A stretch of DNA of 64,000 nt from Neopusillimonas maritima. GTDB taxonomy: Bacteria; Pseudomonadota; Gammaproteobacteria; Burkholderiales; Burkholderiaceae_B. Positions 42,845 through 51,882 of this stretch are shown piece by piece. The notes beneath the pieces are model-generated. The model had not been told where the DNA came from, did no database searches, and saw nothing but the letters and a program-made list of their open reading frames with translations. Location: NCBI RefSeq assembly GCF_040930455.2, contig NZ_CP170494.1; one strand, 5' to 3'. The translations under genes and the position numbers were made by a program. Position 1 is the first letter of the stretch, and every line of letters begins with the position of its first letter.

Positions 42845-43824
42845 CAGTGGCCTCCCGAAGCCGCTCGATCTGCCGACAGCTCGGCACTTCGCGTGCGGGA
42901 AAACAAACCATAGATTCCGTTCTTCAGGAACAACACCCGAAACACAATCAAGGGTCCGAAAATCAGCATCCAATGCTCGGTAAGGTCGGACAGCATATGT
43001 TCAAAGCCCACAAAGACAGCCGCACCCAGAATAGGCCCCACCAACGTACCCACTGAACCCAGAATCACCATTACCAGCAACTCACCGGATACCAGCCAAT
43101 TCACATAACCCGGAGCAATGTATGACGTTAAATTCGCCATGAGCGCCCCGGCCAGAGTTGCCACCGCGCCCGACACAACGAACATCACCAGCTTGTAGGG
43201 ATAAGGGTCGACCCCCACCGCGTGAACACGCGTTTCGTTATCGCGCGTGGCCACCGCGATACGCCCAAAAGGCGAATTCACCAAACGTCGACTAAGGTAA
43301 AGACATGCCAGCAAAATGACCAAGCTGGCATAAAACAACGTAATGGGGTTCGATAGTGCCACACTGGGAAGAAGCGTACTTGCGGTCTCAAGGGGAAAGC
43401 CGTCGTCGCCGCCGTAAGCACGCAGGCTTTGCGCGCCGTAGAACACCATTTGCGCAAAAGCCAGCGTAATGAAAATAAAGTACAAACCGCTGCAACGCAA
43501 AGAAATAAAGCCCACGAACAAGGCGAACAAAGCGCCTAGCAGCATGGCTAAAGGCCATACGATCCAGACCGATGCATAGCCCATTGAAGCCATGATGCCC
43601 ACGGTATAGGCACCAATAGCCATGAACGCCGCATGCCCGAAACTGACCAGGCCCAAATAACCCACCAGAAGGTCGAGGCTTAATGCCGCAATGGCAAAAA
43701 TCAACATCCGGGTCACGAGCTTGATGTAGTACGTTTCACCCGAAAAAGGCAACAACACCACCAGCGCCAATAGCAACCAAAGAATCCAGCTTCGCCTGAA
43801 TGCAGTATTGAATATTTTGCTCAT
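42844..43824 (-). CDS. livM: Branched-chain-type ABC transporter permease LivM (system 2)
   Basis: This 326-residue permease has the LivM signature GYLGLVSFGHAAFMAIGAY and LGSVGTLVGPILGAAVFV. The start is ATG 43824, overlapping livH by 4 bases (ATGA). Many hydrophobic segments place it in the inner membrane with LivH. Confidence 0.94.
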   Translation of the reverse strand: MSKIFNTAFRRSWILWLLLALVVLLPFSGETYYIKLVTRMLIFAIAALSLDLLVGYLGLVSFGHAAFMAIGAYTVGIMASMGYASVWIVWPLAMLLGALFALFVGFISLRCSGLYFIFITLAFAQMVFYGAQSLRAYGGDDGFPLETASTLLPSVALSNPITLFYASLVILLACLYLSRRLVNSPFGRIAVATRDNETRVHAVGVDPYPYKLVMFVVSGAVATLAGALMANLTSYIAPGYVNWLVSGELLVMVILGSVGTLVGPILGAAVFVGFEHMLSDLTEHWMLIFGPLIVFRVLFLKNGIYGLFSRTRSAELSADRAASGGH

Positions 43825-44720
43825 GAGTGGCCTCCCCGCGTGGTGAAAAGCCCCGCAGGGCGGTAATACAAAACGGCCGCCATCAATACATACACCAGCA
43901 TGTTGGCCAAGGCATTGCCTGCAGCGCCAAACCATTGTGGTGCGAAAATGCGGCCAAACGTGTCAAGCAAGCCCACCAGCAACGACGCCACCAAAGCCCC
44001 TTTCAACGACCCAAAGCCACCAATGCACACAACGGTTAACGTTAAGATAAGGATGGGGTCGCCCACCCCCGGCTGCATGGCGATAAGCGGGCCCGACATC
44101 ATGCCGGCCAAGGCGGCCAGAAGCGCTGCCAGCGCAAACACAAGCGTGTACAGCACCGTTACGTTTACACCCAGGCCTGCCACCATCGTACGGTTGTCGG
44201 CGCCTGCACGAACCAACATGCCAAAACGGGTTTTGGCAACCAGCCACATCAGGATCAGCCCAGCCAAAATCGCCACCCCGGTAATCGCCAGTCGATAAAC
44301 CGGGTAAGGAAAACCGAGCATTTCAGTATGCCCGTCCAGTATGTCGGGAATGCTCACAAATACCGGCGCACGCCCCCAAATCACGACAATGAGTTCGTTC
44401 AGCGTTAACGTCACGCCGAACGTTGCCAACAGTTGATCCAGATGTCCGCGCCGGTATAGGGGACGAACAATCAATATCTCGATAACGGCCGCCATAATGG
44501 CCGCCCCTACCAGGGCACACAAGGCGGCCAGCCAAAATGAACCGGTGGCTTGCGCAGCAGCGCCGGCAAGGTACCCCCCCACCATGAACATGGAACCGTG
44601 GGCCAGGTTCACCAGCCGCATCACACCAAACACCAGCGTGACCCCAATAGCCATCAAGAACAGCAACATGCCATACTGAAAGCCATTAAATAACTGCTCG
44701 AGCAGTATCGAGAAACTCAT
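43821..44720 (-). CDS. livH: Branched-chain-type ABC transporter permease LivH (system 2)
   Basis: This is a 299-residue permease with FGVMRLVNLAHGSMFMVGGY and CIGGFGSLKGALVASLLVG, the LivH hallmarks. It starts 21 bases after the binding-protein stop. It makes the membrane channel with LivM for the solute of the aromatic operon. Confidence 0.94.
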   Translation of the reverse strand: MSFSILLEQLFNGFQYGMLLFLMAIGVTLVFGVMRLVNLAHGSMFMVGGYLAGAAAQATGSFWLAALCALVGAAIMAAVIEILIVRPLYRRGHLDQLLATFGVTLTLNELIVVIWGRAPVFVSIPDILDGHTEMLGFPYPVYRLAITGVAILAGLILMWLVAKTRFGMLVRAGADNRTMVAGLGVNVTVLYTLVFALAALLAALAGMMSGPLIAMQPGVGDPILILTLTVVCIGGFGSLKGALVASLLVGLLDTFGRIFAPQWFGAAGNALANMLVYVLMAAVLYYRPAGLFTTRGGHS

Positions 44721-44741
44721 TGCCGATCCCCTAAGCCGCCG

Positions 44742-45908
44742 TTATTTGCCCATTGGGCATTCGGCGGCGTAGCGATCTTCCACATTCTCGGATGCCACGC
44801 CAATCAAGTTCAGAGCGAGTTTTCCATCTTCACCCTTTTCGATCCTCTGGGCGTAGATGTTCTGAATAGGCATATGATTGTGGTTGAATTTGAAATCGCC
44901 GCGAACGCTGGTAAACGGCGTAGAGCCGATTAGTTCCTGCAGCTTTTTGCGATCGATTTCTCCGGCTGGGAGCTGGGCAACGACCTTATCCAGCAGCATG
45001 ATTGCGTCGTACTGTGAAGCGGCATACAAAGAAGGCTTACGACCGAACTCTTTGGTGAAATCCGCTACAAATTGCTTGTTGGCTTCATTTTCAATTCCCG
45101 CGTTGTAGTGACTTGAGAACACCGAACCTATGGCTGCATCATCGAACGCAGGCAAGAATAAGGTATCAACCCCCGCGCTGGAGAACAAAGGAATATCCAG
45201 GCCCGACTGTGCGTACTGCTTTACAAATGCAACGGCCGCGCTACCGGGATAGAACGCGAATACAGCTTCAGGTTTGGCCGCACGAATTTGTGCCAACTCG
45301 GCCGAGAAATCAAGTTGCGACTGGGGTGTGAAAATCTTCCCGAGGTTTTCACCTTTAAAGGTGCGTTCGGCACCGCCAACGTGATCCCAGCCTGCCTGGT
45401 AATCCATGCCGATAAAGTAGGCGCGCTTGATTCCCTGCTCATTCATGTAACGACCCATGGCTTCGCTCCACTGATCGTTCTGAAACGCAATGCTGTAGTA
45501 GTTAGGCGTGCAGTCTTTGCCCGCTAAAGGGGAAGGCCCCCCATTCGTGCCCAACAACGTCAGCCCGGCAGCTTCAATAGGTTTGACCATTGCCATAATT
45601 TCATTCGACGCGGTGCCGCCGGTAATAACGTCGACATTTTCTTTATCAACCAGTTTGGAGATTTCCTGCACCGCCACGCCGGGTACGGCGCGAGAATCGG
45701 CCGTATAGAGCTCCACCTCACGACCACCCAACCGATTATTCAAATGCTCAAGCGCCAGGTCGAGGCCTCGTTGTTGTTCCGCACCCAACACGCCCAACGG
45801 CCCGCTTAGCGCAGCGATGAATCCAAGTTTGATCTTGTCTTCAGCATGTGCCTGAAAGGCCAGAGCGGCCAGCGACACAGCCAATACGGCTTTTAAATTT
45901 CTTTTCAT
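44742..45908 (-). CDS. ABC transporter periplasmic substrate-binding protein (system 2)
   Basis: The 388-residue type I periplasmic binding protein has a Sec signal (MKRNLKAVLAVSLAALAF, cleavage likely after AHA near residue 22). The mature start KIKLGFIAALSGPLGVLG and GGTASNEIMAMVKPIEAAG follow. The start is ATG 45908, preceded by GAGGAGAC. The gene lies between thioesterase and permease genes, so the ligand is probably the aromatic acid activated by the ligase in this operon. That inference is from context only. Confidence 0.92.
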   Translation of the reverse strand: MKRNLKAVLAVSLAALAFQAHAEDKIKLGFIAALSGPLGVLGAEQQRGLDLALEHLNNRLGGREVELYTADSRAVPGVAVQEISKLVDKENVDVITGGTASNEIMAMVKPIEAAGLTLLGTNGGPSPLAGKDCTPNYYSIAFQNDQWSEAMGRYMNEQGIKRAYFIGMDYQAGWDHVGGAERTFKGENLGKIFTPQSQLDFSAELAQIRAAKPEAVFAFYPGSAAVAFVKQYAQSGLDIPLFSSAGVDTLFLPAFDDAAIGSVFSSHYNAGIENEANKQFVADFTKEFGRKPSLYAASQYDAIMLLDKVVAQLPAGEIDRKKLQELIGSTPFTSVRGDFKFNHNHMPIQNIYAQRIEKGEDGKLALNLIGVASENVEDRYAAECPMGK

Positions 45909-45946
45909 GGTTTGTCTCCTCATATAGGGAATATCAACTGCAAGGA

Positions 45947-46399
45947 TTACGGTGCATCGGAAGTTTGATGCGCCTTCAGTTTTTCTTTGAAGTATTCGGG
46001 TATGGGTATCGACTCGCGCTGCCCTCTTACAATGCAAATAGGGGTTAAACACGCGGTGAAGACGGTGTCGCCCTCCATATCGCGGGCATGCATTAATAGC
46101 TGATAAGTACTGGTGCCGATTCGCCCTACACGCACCTCGGTATCGAACTGCTGATCGGGGCGCAGCGATTTGCGAAAATCAAATGTCAGGCCGCGTGTGG
46201 GCGTACCGAACTGATATTTGTCTTTTGCCTGTTGCGGCCCTTGCCCGAACAAACAGCCATAAAAAAGCTCGGCTGTTGAAATAACGTATTCGGCGAAGAC
46301 CACCGTATACACCACCCCGGCGGGATCACACTGGCCCCACTTCACCGTTCGACGCACCGTGAAAGGCTGCTCTGAAACAACGTACTCAGTGCTAATCAC
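45947..46399 (-). CDS. Hotdog-fold aryl-CoA thioesterase (4-hydroxybenzoyl-CoA thioesterase family)
   Basis: This is a 150-residue hotdog protein with the catalytic motif KWGQCDPAGVVY, including the aspartate used by Pseudomonas-type 4HBT enzymes, then LTFDFRKSLRPDQQF. I use GTG 46399 (VISTEYVVSEQPF), which overlaps the ligase stop by 8 bases and gives the usual family length. An upstream ATG at 46447 would add 16 residues inside the ligase. It probably releases gentisate or another hydroxyaryl acid from CoA. Confidence 0.85.
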   Translation of the reverse strand: MISTEYVVSEQPFTVRRTVKWGQCDPAGVVYTVVFAEYVISTAELFYGCLFGQGPQQAKDKYQFGTPTRGLTFDFRKSLRPDQQFDTEVRVGRIGTSTYQLLMHARDMEGDTVFTACLTPICIVRGQRESIPIPEYFKEKLKAHQTSDAP

Positions 46400-48077
46400 T
46401 TTGCACCCCGTCGTTTGCTGTTTGTTCTGCGGCCAGCTTGTCGGCAATGTCTTTGCGCATGGCGACTTTGTCGACCTTGCCTACGCGCGTGACGGGGTAA
46501 GAATCAACAATTTCAATACGCTCGGGACACTTGAACTTTGCCAGGCCTTGCCCGGTAAGAAATTCGGCCAGCGATTTCACGCTTGGCGCATCGTACCCCT
46601 CATGCAGAATCAGATACGCACAGGCTTTTTCTCCGTAGAAAGGATCGGGCATGGCCACCAGTTTTGCGTCGGACACCGAAGGATGGCGACTAATGAACCC
46701 TTCCACTTCTTCGCAGCCAATTTTTTCACCGCCACGATTAATGTTGTCGCGCAAGCGACCCTGGAACGCGAAGTAGGATTTACCATCTACAACATGCTCA
46801 ATCACCATGTCGCCGGTACGGAAGAATCCATCGGAGGTCAGTGATTTCGCAGTTGCCTCGTCGTCGCCATAATAAGCAAGCAAGCTGGACGGCCCACGAA
46901 AGCAAAGCTCACCCATCGTGCCGGGCTCGATCGGTTTTTCACTTTCAGGATCCAGCACACGAACTTCATCGAACGGGCAGCCGGAGGCGCCTTGGGTGTG
47001 ATGGCGCGCAAACTCGGGCTCGTCTGGCGCGCAGCCCATCAATAAACCTTCCGTAATACCAAAAAGGTTTGAGCACGGTATACCCAAATGCTCTTCCAGT
47101 TTGCCTGAACGACTCATCGTGACGAACAACTGTAACGATGAAATGTTGTGTTGCCGGATGTTTTTATAGGCAATCAGCTGCGGTGCAATAGGACCAATAG
47201 ACAGCCCATGCGTTACCTTGTGTTCCTCGATCAGCTGCAACATACGCTCGATATCGACTTTAGGCATCAATACCGACGTCAGGCCCAACACAACAGGGGG
47301 CATGAGCGCATATAACTGGCCTGCGTTATGAATAATCGGAAGCGACCAGATAATGCGCGAGTCACTGCTTATTTTGTAGCAATGAGAAAAAGCTGCACTA
47401 TGGCCCAAATACTCACCGTGAAACCGGGGAATAATTTTTGGCAAACCGGTGGACCCGCCGGACAACTGGAAAGTCAGCACGTCTCGGGAGCCCAGATTAA
47501 CGGCCTTTAATCGCTCGCGAGCGTCGCTTAACGGCATTCGACCGAGCAGCGTATCGAATGCGGTTGTACCCTGAGGCGCCTTGCCCCGAACCACCACTAT
47601 GTGCTCGATTGCCGGATTCTCTTCGCGCATCCTTAGGGCAAACTCAACCAGATCGAACTGACTGAAATCCGCCTGCACAAAATGCGCTTTGGCCCCGCTT
47701 TTTCGGCCCAGTGCACCTATTTCCACTTCACGATATTGTGGAATAGTACAAACGGGGATGATCCCCGCTTTATGGCAGGCATGGGCCACTAAAACCGTTT
47801 CAATATTCGTGCCCAACTGGAACATGGCCCGGTCTCCCGGCGTTAGCCCCATGTCCAGTAGTGCCGCCCCAATCAGGTCGGTTTTTTCATCCAACTCCTG
47901 AAAGGTAATGGTTTGCTCATCGCTGATGAAAGCGGGCCGATTCGGGTAACGCGCCGCAGTGGCGCGTAATGCGTCACCCACTGTACTGTTCATCCAGGCG
48001 CCATTGTCCAGGTAATAAGCCGCTTTCTCATCGCTCTGATAAACCACCCCGGCAATAGGATTACGTATCTCTTGCAC
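46392..48077 (-). CDS. Aryl-CoA ligase / aryl-AMP ligase (salicylate or 2,3-dihydroxybenzoate type)
   Basis: The 561-residue ANL-superfamily adenylating enzyme has the P-loop LSGGSTGLPKIIPR, SNLFGITEGL, FFRTGDMV and FQGRLRDNINRGGEKIGCEEVE with the acyl-lysine region near VTRVGKVDK. The combination closely resembles the EntE/DhbE/SdgA group, which activates salicylate and 2,3-DHB. The start is GTG 48077, 5 bases after AAGGAAGAG. Without siderophore genes around it, and with a monooxygenase and thioesterase in the operon, catabolic activation of a salicylate-like acid is the best reading. Confidence 0.88.
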   Translation of the reverse strand: MQEIRNPIAGVVYQSDEKAAYYLDNGAWMNSTVGDALRATAARYPNRPAFISDEQTITFQELDEKTDLIGAALLDMGLTPGDRAMFQLGTNIETVLVAHACHKAGIIPVCTIPQYREVEIGALGRKSGAKAHFVQADFSQFDLVEFALRMREENPAIEHIVVVRGKAPQGTTAFDTLLGRMPLSDARERLKAVNLGSRDVLTFQLSGGSTGLPKIIPRFHGEYLGHSAAFSHCYKISSDSRIIWSLPIIHNAGQLYALMPPVVLGLTSVLMPKVDIERMLQLIEEHKVTHGLSIGPIAPQLIAYKNIRQHNISSLQLFVTMSRSGKLEEHLGIPCSNLFGITEGLLMGCAPDEPEFARHHTQGASGCPFDEVRVLDPESEKPIEPGTMGELCFRGPSSLLAYYGDDEATAKSLTSDGFFRTGDMVIEHVVDGKSYFAFQGRLRDNINRGGEKIGCEEVEGFISRHPSVSDAKLVAMPDPFYGEKACAYLILHEGYDAPSVKSLAEFLTGQGLAKFKCPERIEIVDSYPVTRVGKVDKVAMRKDIADKLAAEQTANDGVQSD

Positions 48078-48097
48078 GTGTCTCTTCCTTACATTTT

Positions 48098-48964
48098 TTA
48101 AGGCTCAATGCGCACAATGTCGCGATCAAAAACGGTAATGTTGCCGTGAATCCCACTTGTAAAAAGGCCGTACCAAAGAGCCGGCTTCAAACCCAATGCT
48201 TTGCGTCCGAACTCGATGGGGCCACTCGATTTGATTAACCAATATTCCTCGCTGAAATCCGTAAGCTCACAATCGGGATTTTCTTTTGCCGCCTGAACCA
48301 ACGGCTCGAACTCCGGCACTTTAAGCACGGGCAGACAAACGCTGTTGTCCGGCGCAGTCTTTAGTAAATTCCTCGCCTTACGATGCCAAACCTCATCAAT
48401 AGAGGCAATGTCCGCAACCCCACCCTGGCGCTCGGTTTCCAGTTCAATAGCGGCTTCCAGGGTACGTGCTGCATCGTTGTAATCGCCTGAGTCCAGGGGA
48501 CGCAATTTGCGACTGATTTCCAGGAAGTAGCCGTTGGGGTCACGAAAGTAAATAGACTCAATCACCTCATGTCGCGTTTCCACCGACACCTCAACACCCT
48601 TTTCTTGCAGTTGCTCTTTCCACGCATGTAACTCTTCTTCGGTTTCAACCAACCAGGCAGTGTGTGTGGCATCGGTCACAAAGTCCTCCGGCCACGGCTT
48701 GGCATGCTCACGGCCTTGCATGGTTTCAGGGGCCCGCGTGCCGAGGTAGTAGAAAAAGGCGATGGTGCTGCCTTGTCCGCTATCGAAAAAGAAATGCAGA
48801 AAATCGGGGTGCGTGCTGGGACCCCACCCTCGGGCCGAGATTGTGTGAATTAAAGGCAAACCCAACTTGTCGCGATAGAACTCGACCGTTTCCTTTAGTT
48901 TCCAGGTGGGTCGTGCCGTGTGGTCAACGCCTTTGAGAACCAGACGGTTTAATGCTGTGCTCAT
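48098..48964 (-). CDS. VOC-superfamily protein (glyoxalase/extradiol dioxygenase fold) with C-terminal extension
   Basis: The 288-residue protein has one clear VOC module (about 10-155) with metal-ligand candidates in GVDHTA (His), DATHTAW (His) and GYFLEIS (Glu), the 2-His-1-Glu triad of this superfamily. A second region of about 130 residues does not show obvious metal ligands. It might be a ring-cleavage dioxygenase, an isomerase or a lyase. The operon context suggests action on the aromatic substrate or product. The exact role is unknown. Confidence 0.8.
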   Translation of the reverse strand: MSTALNRLVLKGVDHTARPTWKLKETVEFYRDKLGLPLIHTISARGWGPSTHPDFLHFFFDSGQGSTIAFFYYLGTRAPETMQGREHAKPWPEDFVTDATHTAWLVETEEELHAWKEQLQEKGVEVSVETRHEVIESIYFRDPNGYFLEISRKLRPLDSGDYNDAARTLEAAIELETERQGGVADIASIDEVWHRKARNLLKTAPDNSVCLPVLKVPEFEPLVQAAKENPDCELTDFSEEYWLIKSSGPIEFGRKALGLKPALWYGLFTSGIHGNITVFDRDIVRIEP

Positions 48965-49026
48965 TGATCTATTCCTTACTTGAATCGTGAATCACTTCAA
49001 CGAAGACTCATGTTTGCGATTGGGCT

Positions 49027-50322
49027 TTACGCTTTTCGGGGAAAGCGTGCTTTCAACCAATCCTGAATTAAGCGGCCGGCAATATAGCGGCCCGCTTCAT
49101 CTTCTGAGCTCAACGCGCGGCCGTGATGGTCGCCTTTAACACGCTCATGCTGTTTATCAGTTGCCGCGATGTCATTGAAAATTTTCCTGATAGTTGACGG
49201 GAAACAAGCCTGGTCGCCCGTGTACTCAATTAACAACGTTGGCTGAGTCAAGGCCGGTAAGGTTTTTTCCAGTAATGCGTTCGAAGAGATACCCGACCAG
49301 GTCGATAGCCAGCTTTCCGGTGAGCACAAACGGGCGAACCCCACCGAACCGTAATTGGACGCCAAAGGATTGTTACCCCATAGAGAGCCCGGCTTTCTGT
49401 CGGATGGATCAAGCGACAAATCGAAGCAGTTAAGGTCGGCATCGGTGCGCCATACAGTCATAACGGGCGTATGAGCAGCCATTTTCTTGTCATGCTGCGT
49501 CGCGCCCGCTGACTTAACTCTCTTTCTGGCCGCCATCCGCTGCGCTACAAGTTCGTGTGCAATGGCATCAAGCCGCTGCACTCGCTCATACTGCGCCTGG
49601 CGATATCGTTCTATGAATTCAGGCGCATACGTGGCGCCTTCCTTGGGTGAGCGGTAACCGTTTTTATCGCTAAAAGGGTCAAGCGCAGAATCAACGGAAA
49701 AAGGGTCTTTCTCATCGGTAACCGATGGGTCGATGCACTGCATCAGCAACGCACCTTGGCCCGGATGCGGCGCAACGAAAATCATGCCCTGGGCTTGCGG
49801 CATTTCCAATTCAGCTAGGCCCGTGGGTCGGCCTGCCGGTGTTCCGGCGATGCGTTCCGAAGGCGGCAAGGCAGCTTGTTGAATGTAAAGACTGTAAAGA
49901 CCACTTCCGCCCGAGTTGCCCAGGAACACGACATTGCGAAAACCGGCTTCGCGCAGATAAGCCATGGAGGCCGCCACATCGAAAAGCGCAATTTCGTGCT
50001 CAAGGCGCAAGTCGTTACCCACGGAACGCGGCCACTGCGACCACGCGGCATAGCCTGCCGAAACAATGTCGGGAACCAGATAATGACACGCCATGAATTC
50101 ACGCGGATGCATGATGCACACCACGGTATCAGCACCGTTTGGCGGGCAATACAACGCGCCGCCTGTAGCGGCTTGGTCTTGCGTGCGCAACACTACATTG
50201 CGCGTGCTTGCATCGGCAGGCAAGTCACGCGGGGTCCAGTCCGTATTCAGAAACCCTGCTGTCACCTGCCCCGCCCCATGCACAGGCGCTTTTGATGCAT
50301 CGCGATCTTTGTTCGAGTCCAT
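49027..50322 (-). CDS. Alpha/beta hydrolase, unassigned specificity
   Basis: The 431-residue hydrolase has the nucleophile elbow GNSGGSG (Ser near 137), a probable acid residue in EYTGDQACFPS and a histidine region GDHHGRALS, consistent with a serine triad. A large insertion between core strands (about 200-300) carries a charged, lysine/arginine-rich stretch. There is no signal peptide. An AAGGAG site precedes the ATG. It is the first gene of the aromatic operon and may hydrolyse an ester or amide precursor of the aromatic acid. Confidence 0.82.
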   Translation of the reverse strand: MDSNKDRDASKAPVHGAGQVTAGFLNTDWTPRDLPADASTRNVVLRTQDQAATGGALYCPPNGADTVVCIMHPREFMACHYLVPDIVSAGYAAWSQWPRSVGNDLRLEHEIALFDVAASMAYLREAGFRNVVFLGNSGGSGLYSLYIQQAALPPSERIAGTPAGRPTGLAELEMPQAQGMIFVAPHPGQGALLMQCIDPSVTDEKDPFSVDSALDPFSDKNGYRSPKEGATYAPEFIERYRQAQYERVQRLDAIAHELVAQRMAARKRVKSAGATQHDKKMAAHTPVMTVWRTDADLNCFDLSLDPSDRKPGSLWGNNPLASNYGSVGFARLCSPESWLSTWSGISSNALLEKTLPALTQPTLLIEYTGDQACFPSTIRKIFNDIAATDKQHERVKGDHHGRALSSEDEAGRYIAGRLIQDWLKARFPRKA

Positions 50323-50336
50323 ACCTTGTCTCCTTC

Positions 50337-50353
50337 TGATTAAATTCTAATCA
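50337..50353. promoter_or_regulatory. Inverted repeat between the hydrolase and TetR-type regulator genes
   Basis: Arms TGATTA and TAATCA (spacer AATTC) form a perfect 6-5-6 inverted repeat just upstream of the hydrolase ribosome site. It is the best operator candidate for the divergent TetR-family regulator. Confidence 0.5.
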
Positions 50354-50468
50354 AAAAATTTGACATATGTGTGAAATAATTGTCTTTATAGTGGAAAACA
50401 CTTAGATGAAGCACTCGGCTCGACTTCTATAATCAAACTTCTTATTGATCTAAAACTGCGATTAACTT

Positions 50469-51185
50469 ATGCCCAAACCCCCTCGTGTCAGTGCAAAATC
50501 CTCCCGCAGGGAGCTGTTGCAAGAGTCGATACTGGAAGCCGCATCTACGTTGTTTATTCAACGTGGTTTCCAAGGCACCAGCATGGGTGATATTGCGGAA
50601 GCAATGGGGGTCACACGCACAGCCATTTATTACTACTTTCGTAACAAAGGCGATATTCTTCGCGCGCTTACCTCGGAAATCACGGAAATGGCGGGAAAAA
50701 TTGCCGCCAACACACTTGAACAGCAACGCGACCCCAGCGACGCATTGGCTGAACTGGTTCGTGGCCACGCCAGGCTGGTGCTGAGCCACCCTTTACAGTT
50801 TCGGGTTGTCGAACGCAACGAAGAACACCTAACTCCCACGTTGCGCAAGAAGGCGGAAGCCTCGCGGCGTCTGGTACTGGACCGTTTCGTAACGGCCATT
50901 GAAGCGGGCATTAAAGCCGGACAGTTTCGCGACGTTGAGCCCAAAGTGACCGCGTTTGCGCTTTTGGGCATGTGCAACTGGGGGGCCTGGTGGTTCAACC
51001 CGAAAGGGGCCATTTCCCTTGAGCAAGTGGTAAACGGCATTGCCAACCTGGCCCTGAACGCCGTGGTAAGGGGCGAGGAGCGACGACTGCGCAACGACAG
51101 CATCGACGAAACGATGCGTCAATTGCGCGAAGACCTGAACTTGCTGGAAAAACGGTTAGACGTAAAAGCGGTTAAGCGGGGCTGA
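50469..51185 (+). CDS. TetR-family transcriptional regulator
   Basis: The 238-residue protein has an N-terminal TetR helix-turn-helix (ILEAASTLFIQRGFQGTSM, then DIAEAMGVTRTAIYYYFRNK) and an all-helical ligand domain of the TetR_C type. The C-terminal 30 residues are charged. It is transcribed divergently from the ten-gene aromatic operon across 146 bases, so it most likely represses that operon and responds to an aryl-CoA or free acid. Confidence 0.92.
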   Translation: MPKPPRVSAKSSRRELLQESILEAASTLFIQRGFQGTSMGDIAEAMGVTRTAIYYYFRNKGDILRALTSEITEMAGKIAANTLEQQRDPSDALAELVRGHARLVLSHPLQFRVVERNEEHLTPTLRKKAEASRRLVLDRFVTAIEAGIKAGQFRDVEPKVTAFALLGMCNWGAWWFNPKGAISLEQVVNGIANLALNAVVRGEERRLRNDSIDETMRQLREDLNLLEKRLDVKAVKRG

Positions 51186-51258
51186 TTAGCCGGTTAAGCA
51201 AATCGCGAAAACGTAGCCCTTTTTCCTCACGACACTTGCGCCCAACCGGCATGACAAC

Positions 51259-51293
51259 TATATTAGTTAAAGGTAGTACTTTTAACTAATATA
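51259..51293. promoter_or_regulatory. 13-bp perfect inverted repeat before the ribbon-helix-helix gene
   Basis: Arms TATATTAGTTAAA (51259-51271) and TTTAACTAATATA (51281-51293) are exact reverse complements with a 9-base spacer, ending 7 bases before the start codon. The position fits an autorepressor site. Confidence 0.65.
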
Positions 51294-51300
51294 TAAATAT

Positions 51301-51547
51301 CATGGCCACGACAGTAAAGTTGGATGACGACCTAAAGGATCGCATTCAAAATCTTGCAAAAGCACGGCATCGCTCTGCCCACTGGATCATGCGCGAGGCA
51401 ATTCGACATTATGTCGATCAAGAGGAAAAACGTGAAGCCTTCAAACAAGATGCCTTGCGTGCCTGGCAAAACTATCAAGAAAATGGACAACACTTAACAT
51501 CCGATGAGGCCGACGCATGGCTGGAAAAACTTGAAGCGGGTTATTAA
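51301..51547 (+). CDS. Ribbon-helix-helix (CopG/ParD-like) antitoxin without a partner toxin
   Basis: This small protein of 81 residues starts at ATG 51301-51303 (MATTVKLDDDLKDRIQNLA). The N-terminal beta-strand/helix pattern and SAHWIMREAIRHYVDQEEKR are typical of ParD-like antitoxins. A relE/parE toxin gene normally overlaps the 3' end, but here the next 78 bases contain no such frame. The antitoxin is solitary, or it now acts as a plain repressor at its own palindrome. Confidence 0.82.
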
Positions 51548-51575
51548 GCTGTCCAAACCAAAAAGTCTTGTATTT

Positions 51576-51609
51576 GTCACTTTTAAAGTTAATAATATGA
51601 ATAAGTGAC
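51576..51609. promoter_or_regulatory. Inverted repeat upstream of hipBA
   Basis: GTCACTT (51576-51582) and AAGTGAC (51603-51609) are perfect 7-bp arms 20 bases apart in an AT-rich stretch directly before hipB. HipB dimers bind spaced palindromes, so this is a good candidate operator. Confidence 0.55.
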
Positions 51610-51624
51610 TTATTTAGGACATTA

Positions 51625-51882
51625 ATGTTGGAATTATCTGCTCATTTCGGGCGCAAGCTTAAACAAGCACGTGTGGAGCGCGCCTTAACTCAGGCGCAAG
51701 CCGCTTCGCGAGCAGGCATCAATCGAAAACTGATCATTCGGATCGAGAAAGGCGAAAACGTCGGCATCGACGAGGTGCATAAACTCGCCCATGCCCTTGG
51801 GTTTACATTGACCTTGTCCGAAACGATACGTCCAACCTGGGAAAATGCCCGTGAAATTTTCTTGAGTGACGACGATGACTGA
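51625..51882 (+). CDS. hipB: HipB-family XRE antitoxin
   Basis: The 85-residue helix-turn-helix protein (LKQARVERALTQAQAASRA, GINRKLIIRIEKGENVG) has the short acidic C-terminus typical of HipB. It neutralises HipA and represses the operon. The end overlaps hipA by 8 bases. Confidence 0.9.
   Translation: MLELSAHFGRKLKQARVERALTQAQAASRAGINRKLIIRIEKGENVGIDEVHKLAHALGFTLTLSETIRPTWENAREIFLSDDDD

Noticed and set aside
46392..48077. Siderophore (enterobactin-type) EntE
   Set aside because: The sequence is EntE-like, but there are no carrier protein, NRPS or iron-uptake genes; the operon is a transporter/monooxygenase/thioesterase set.
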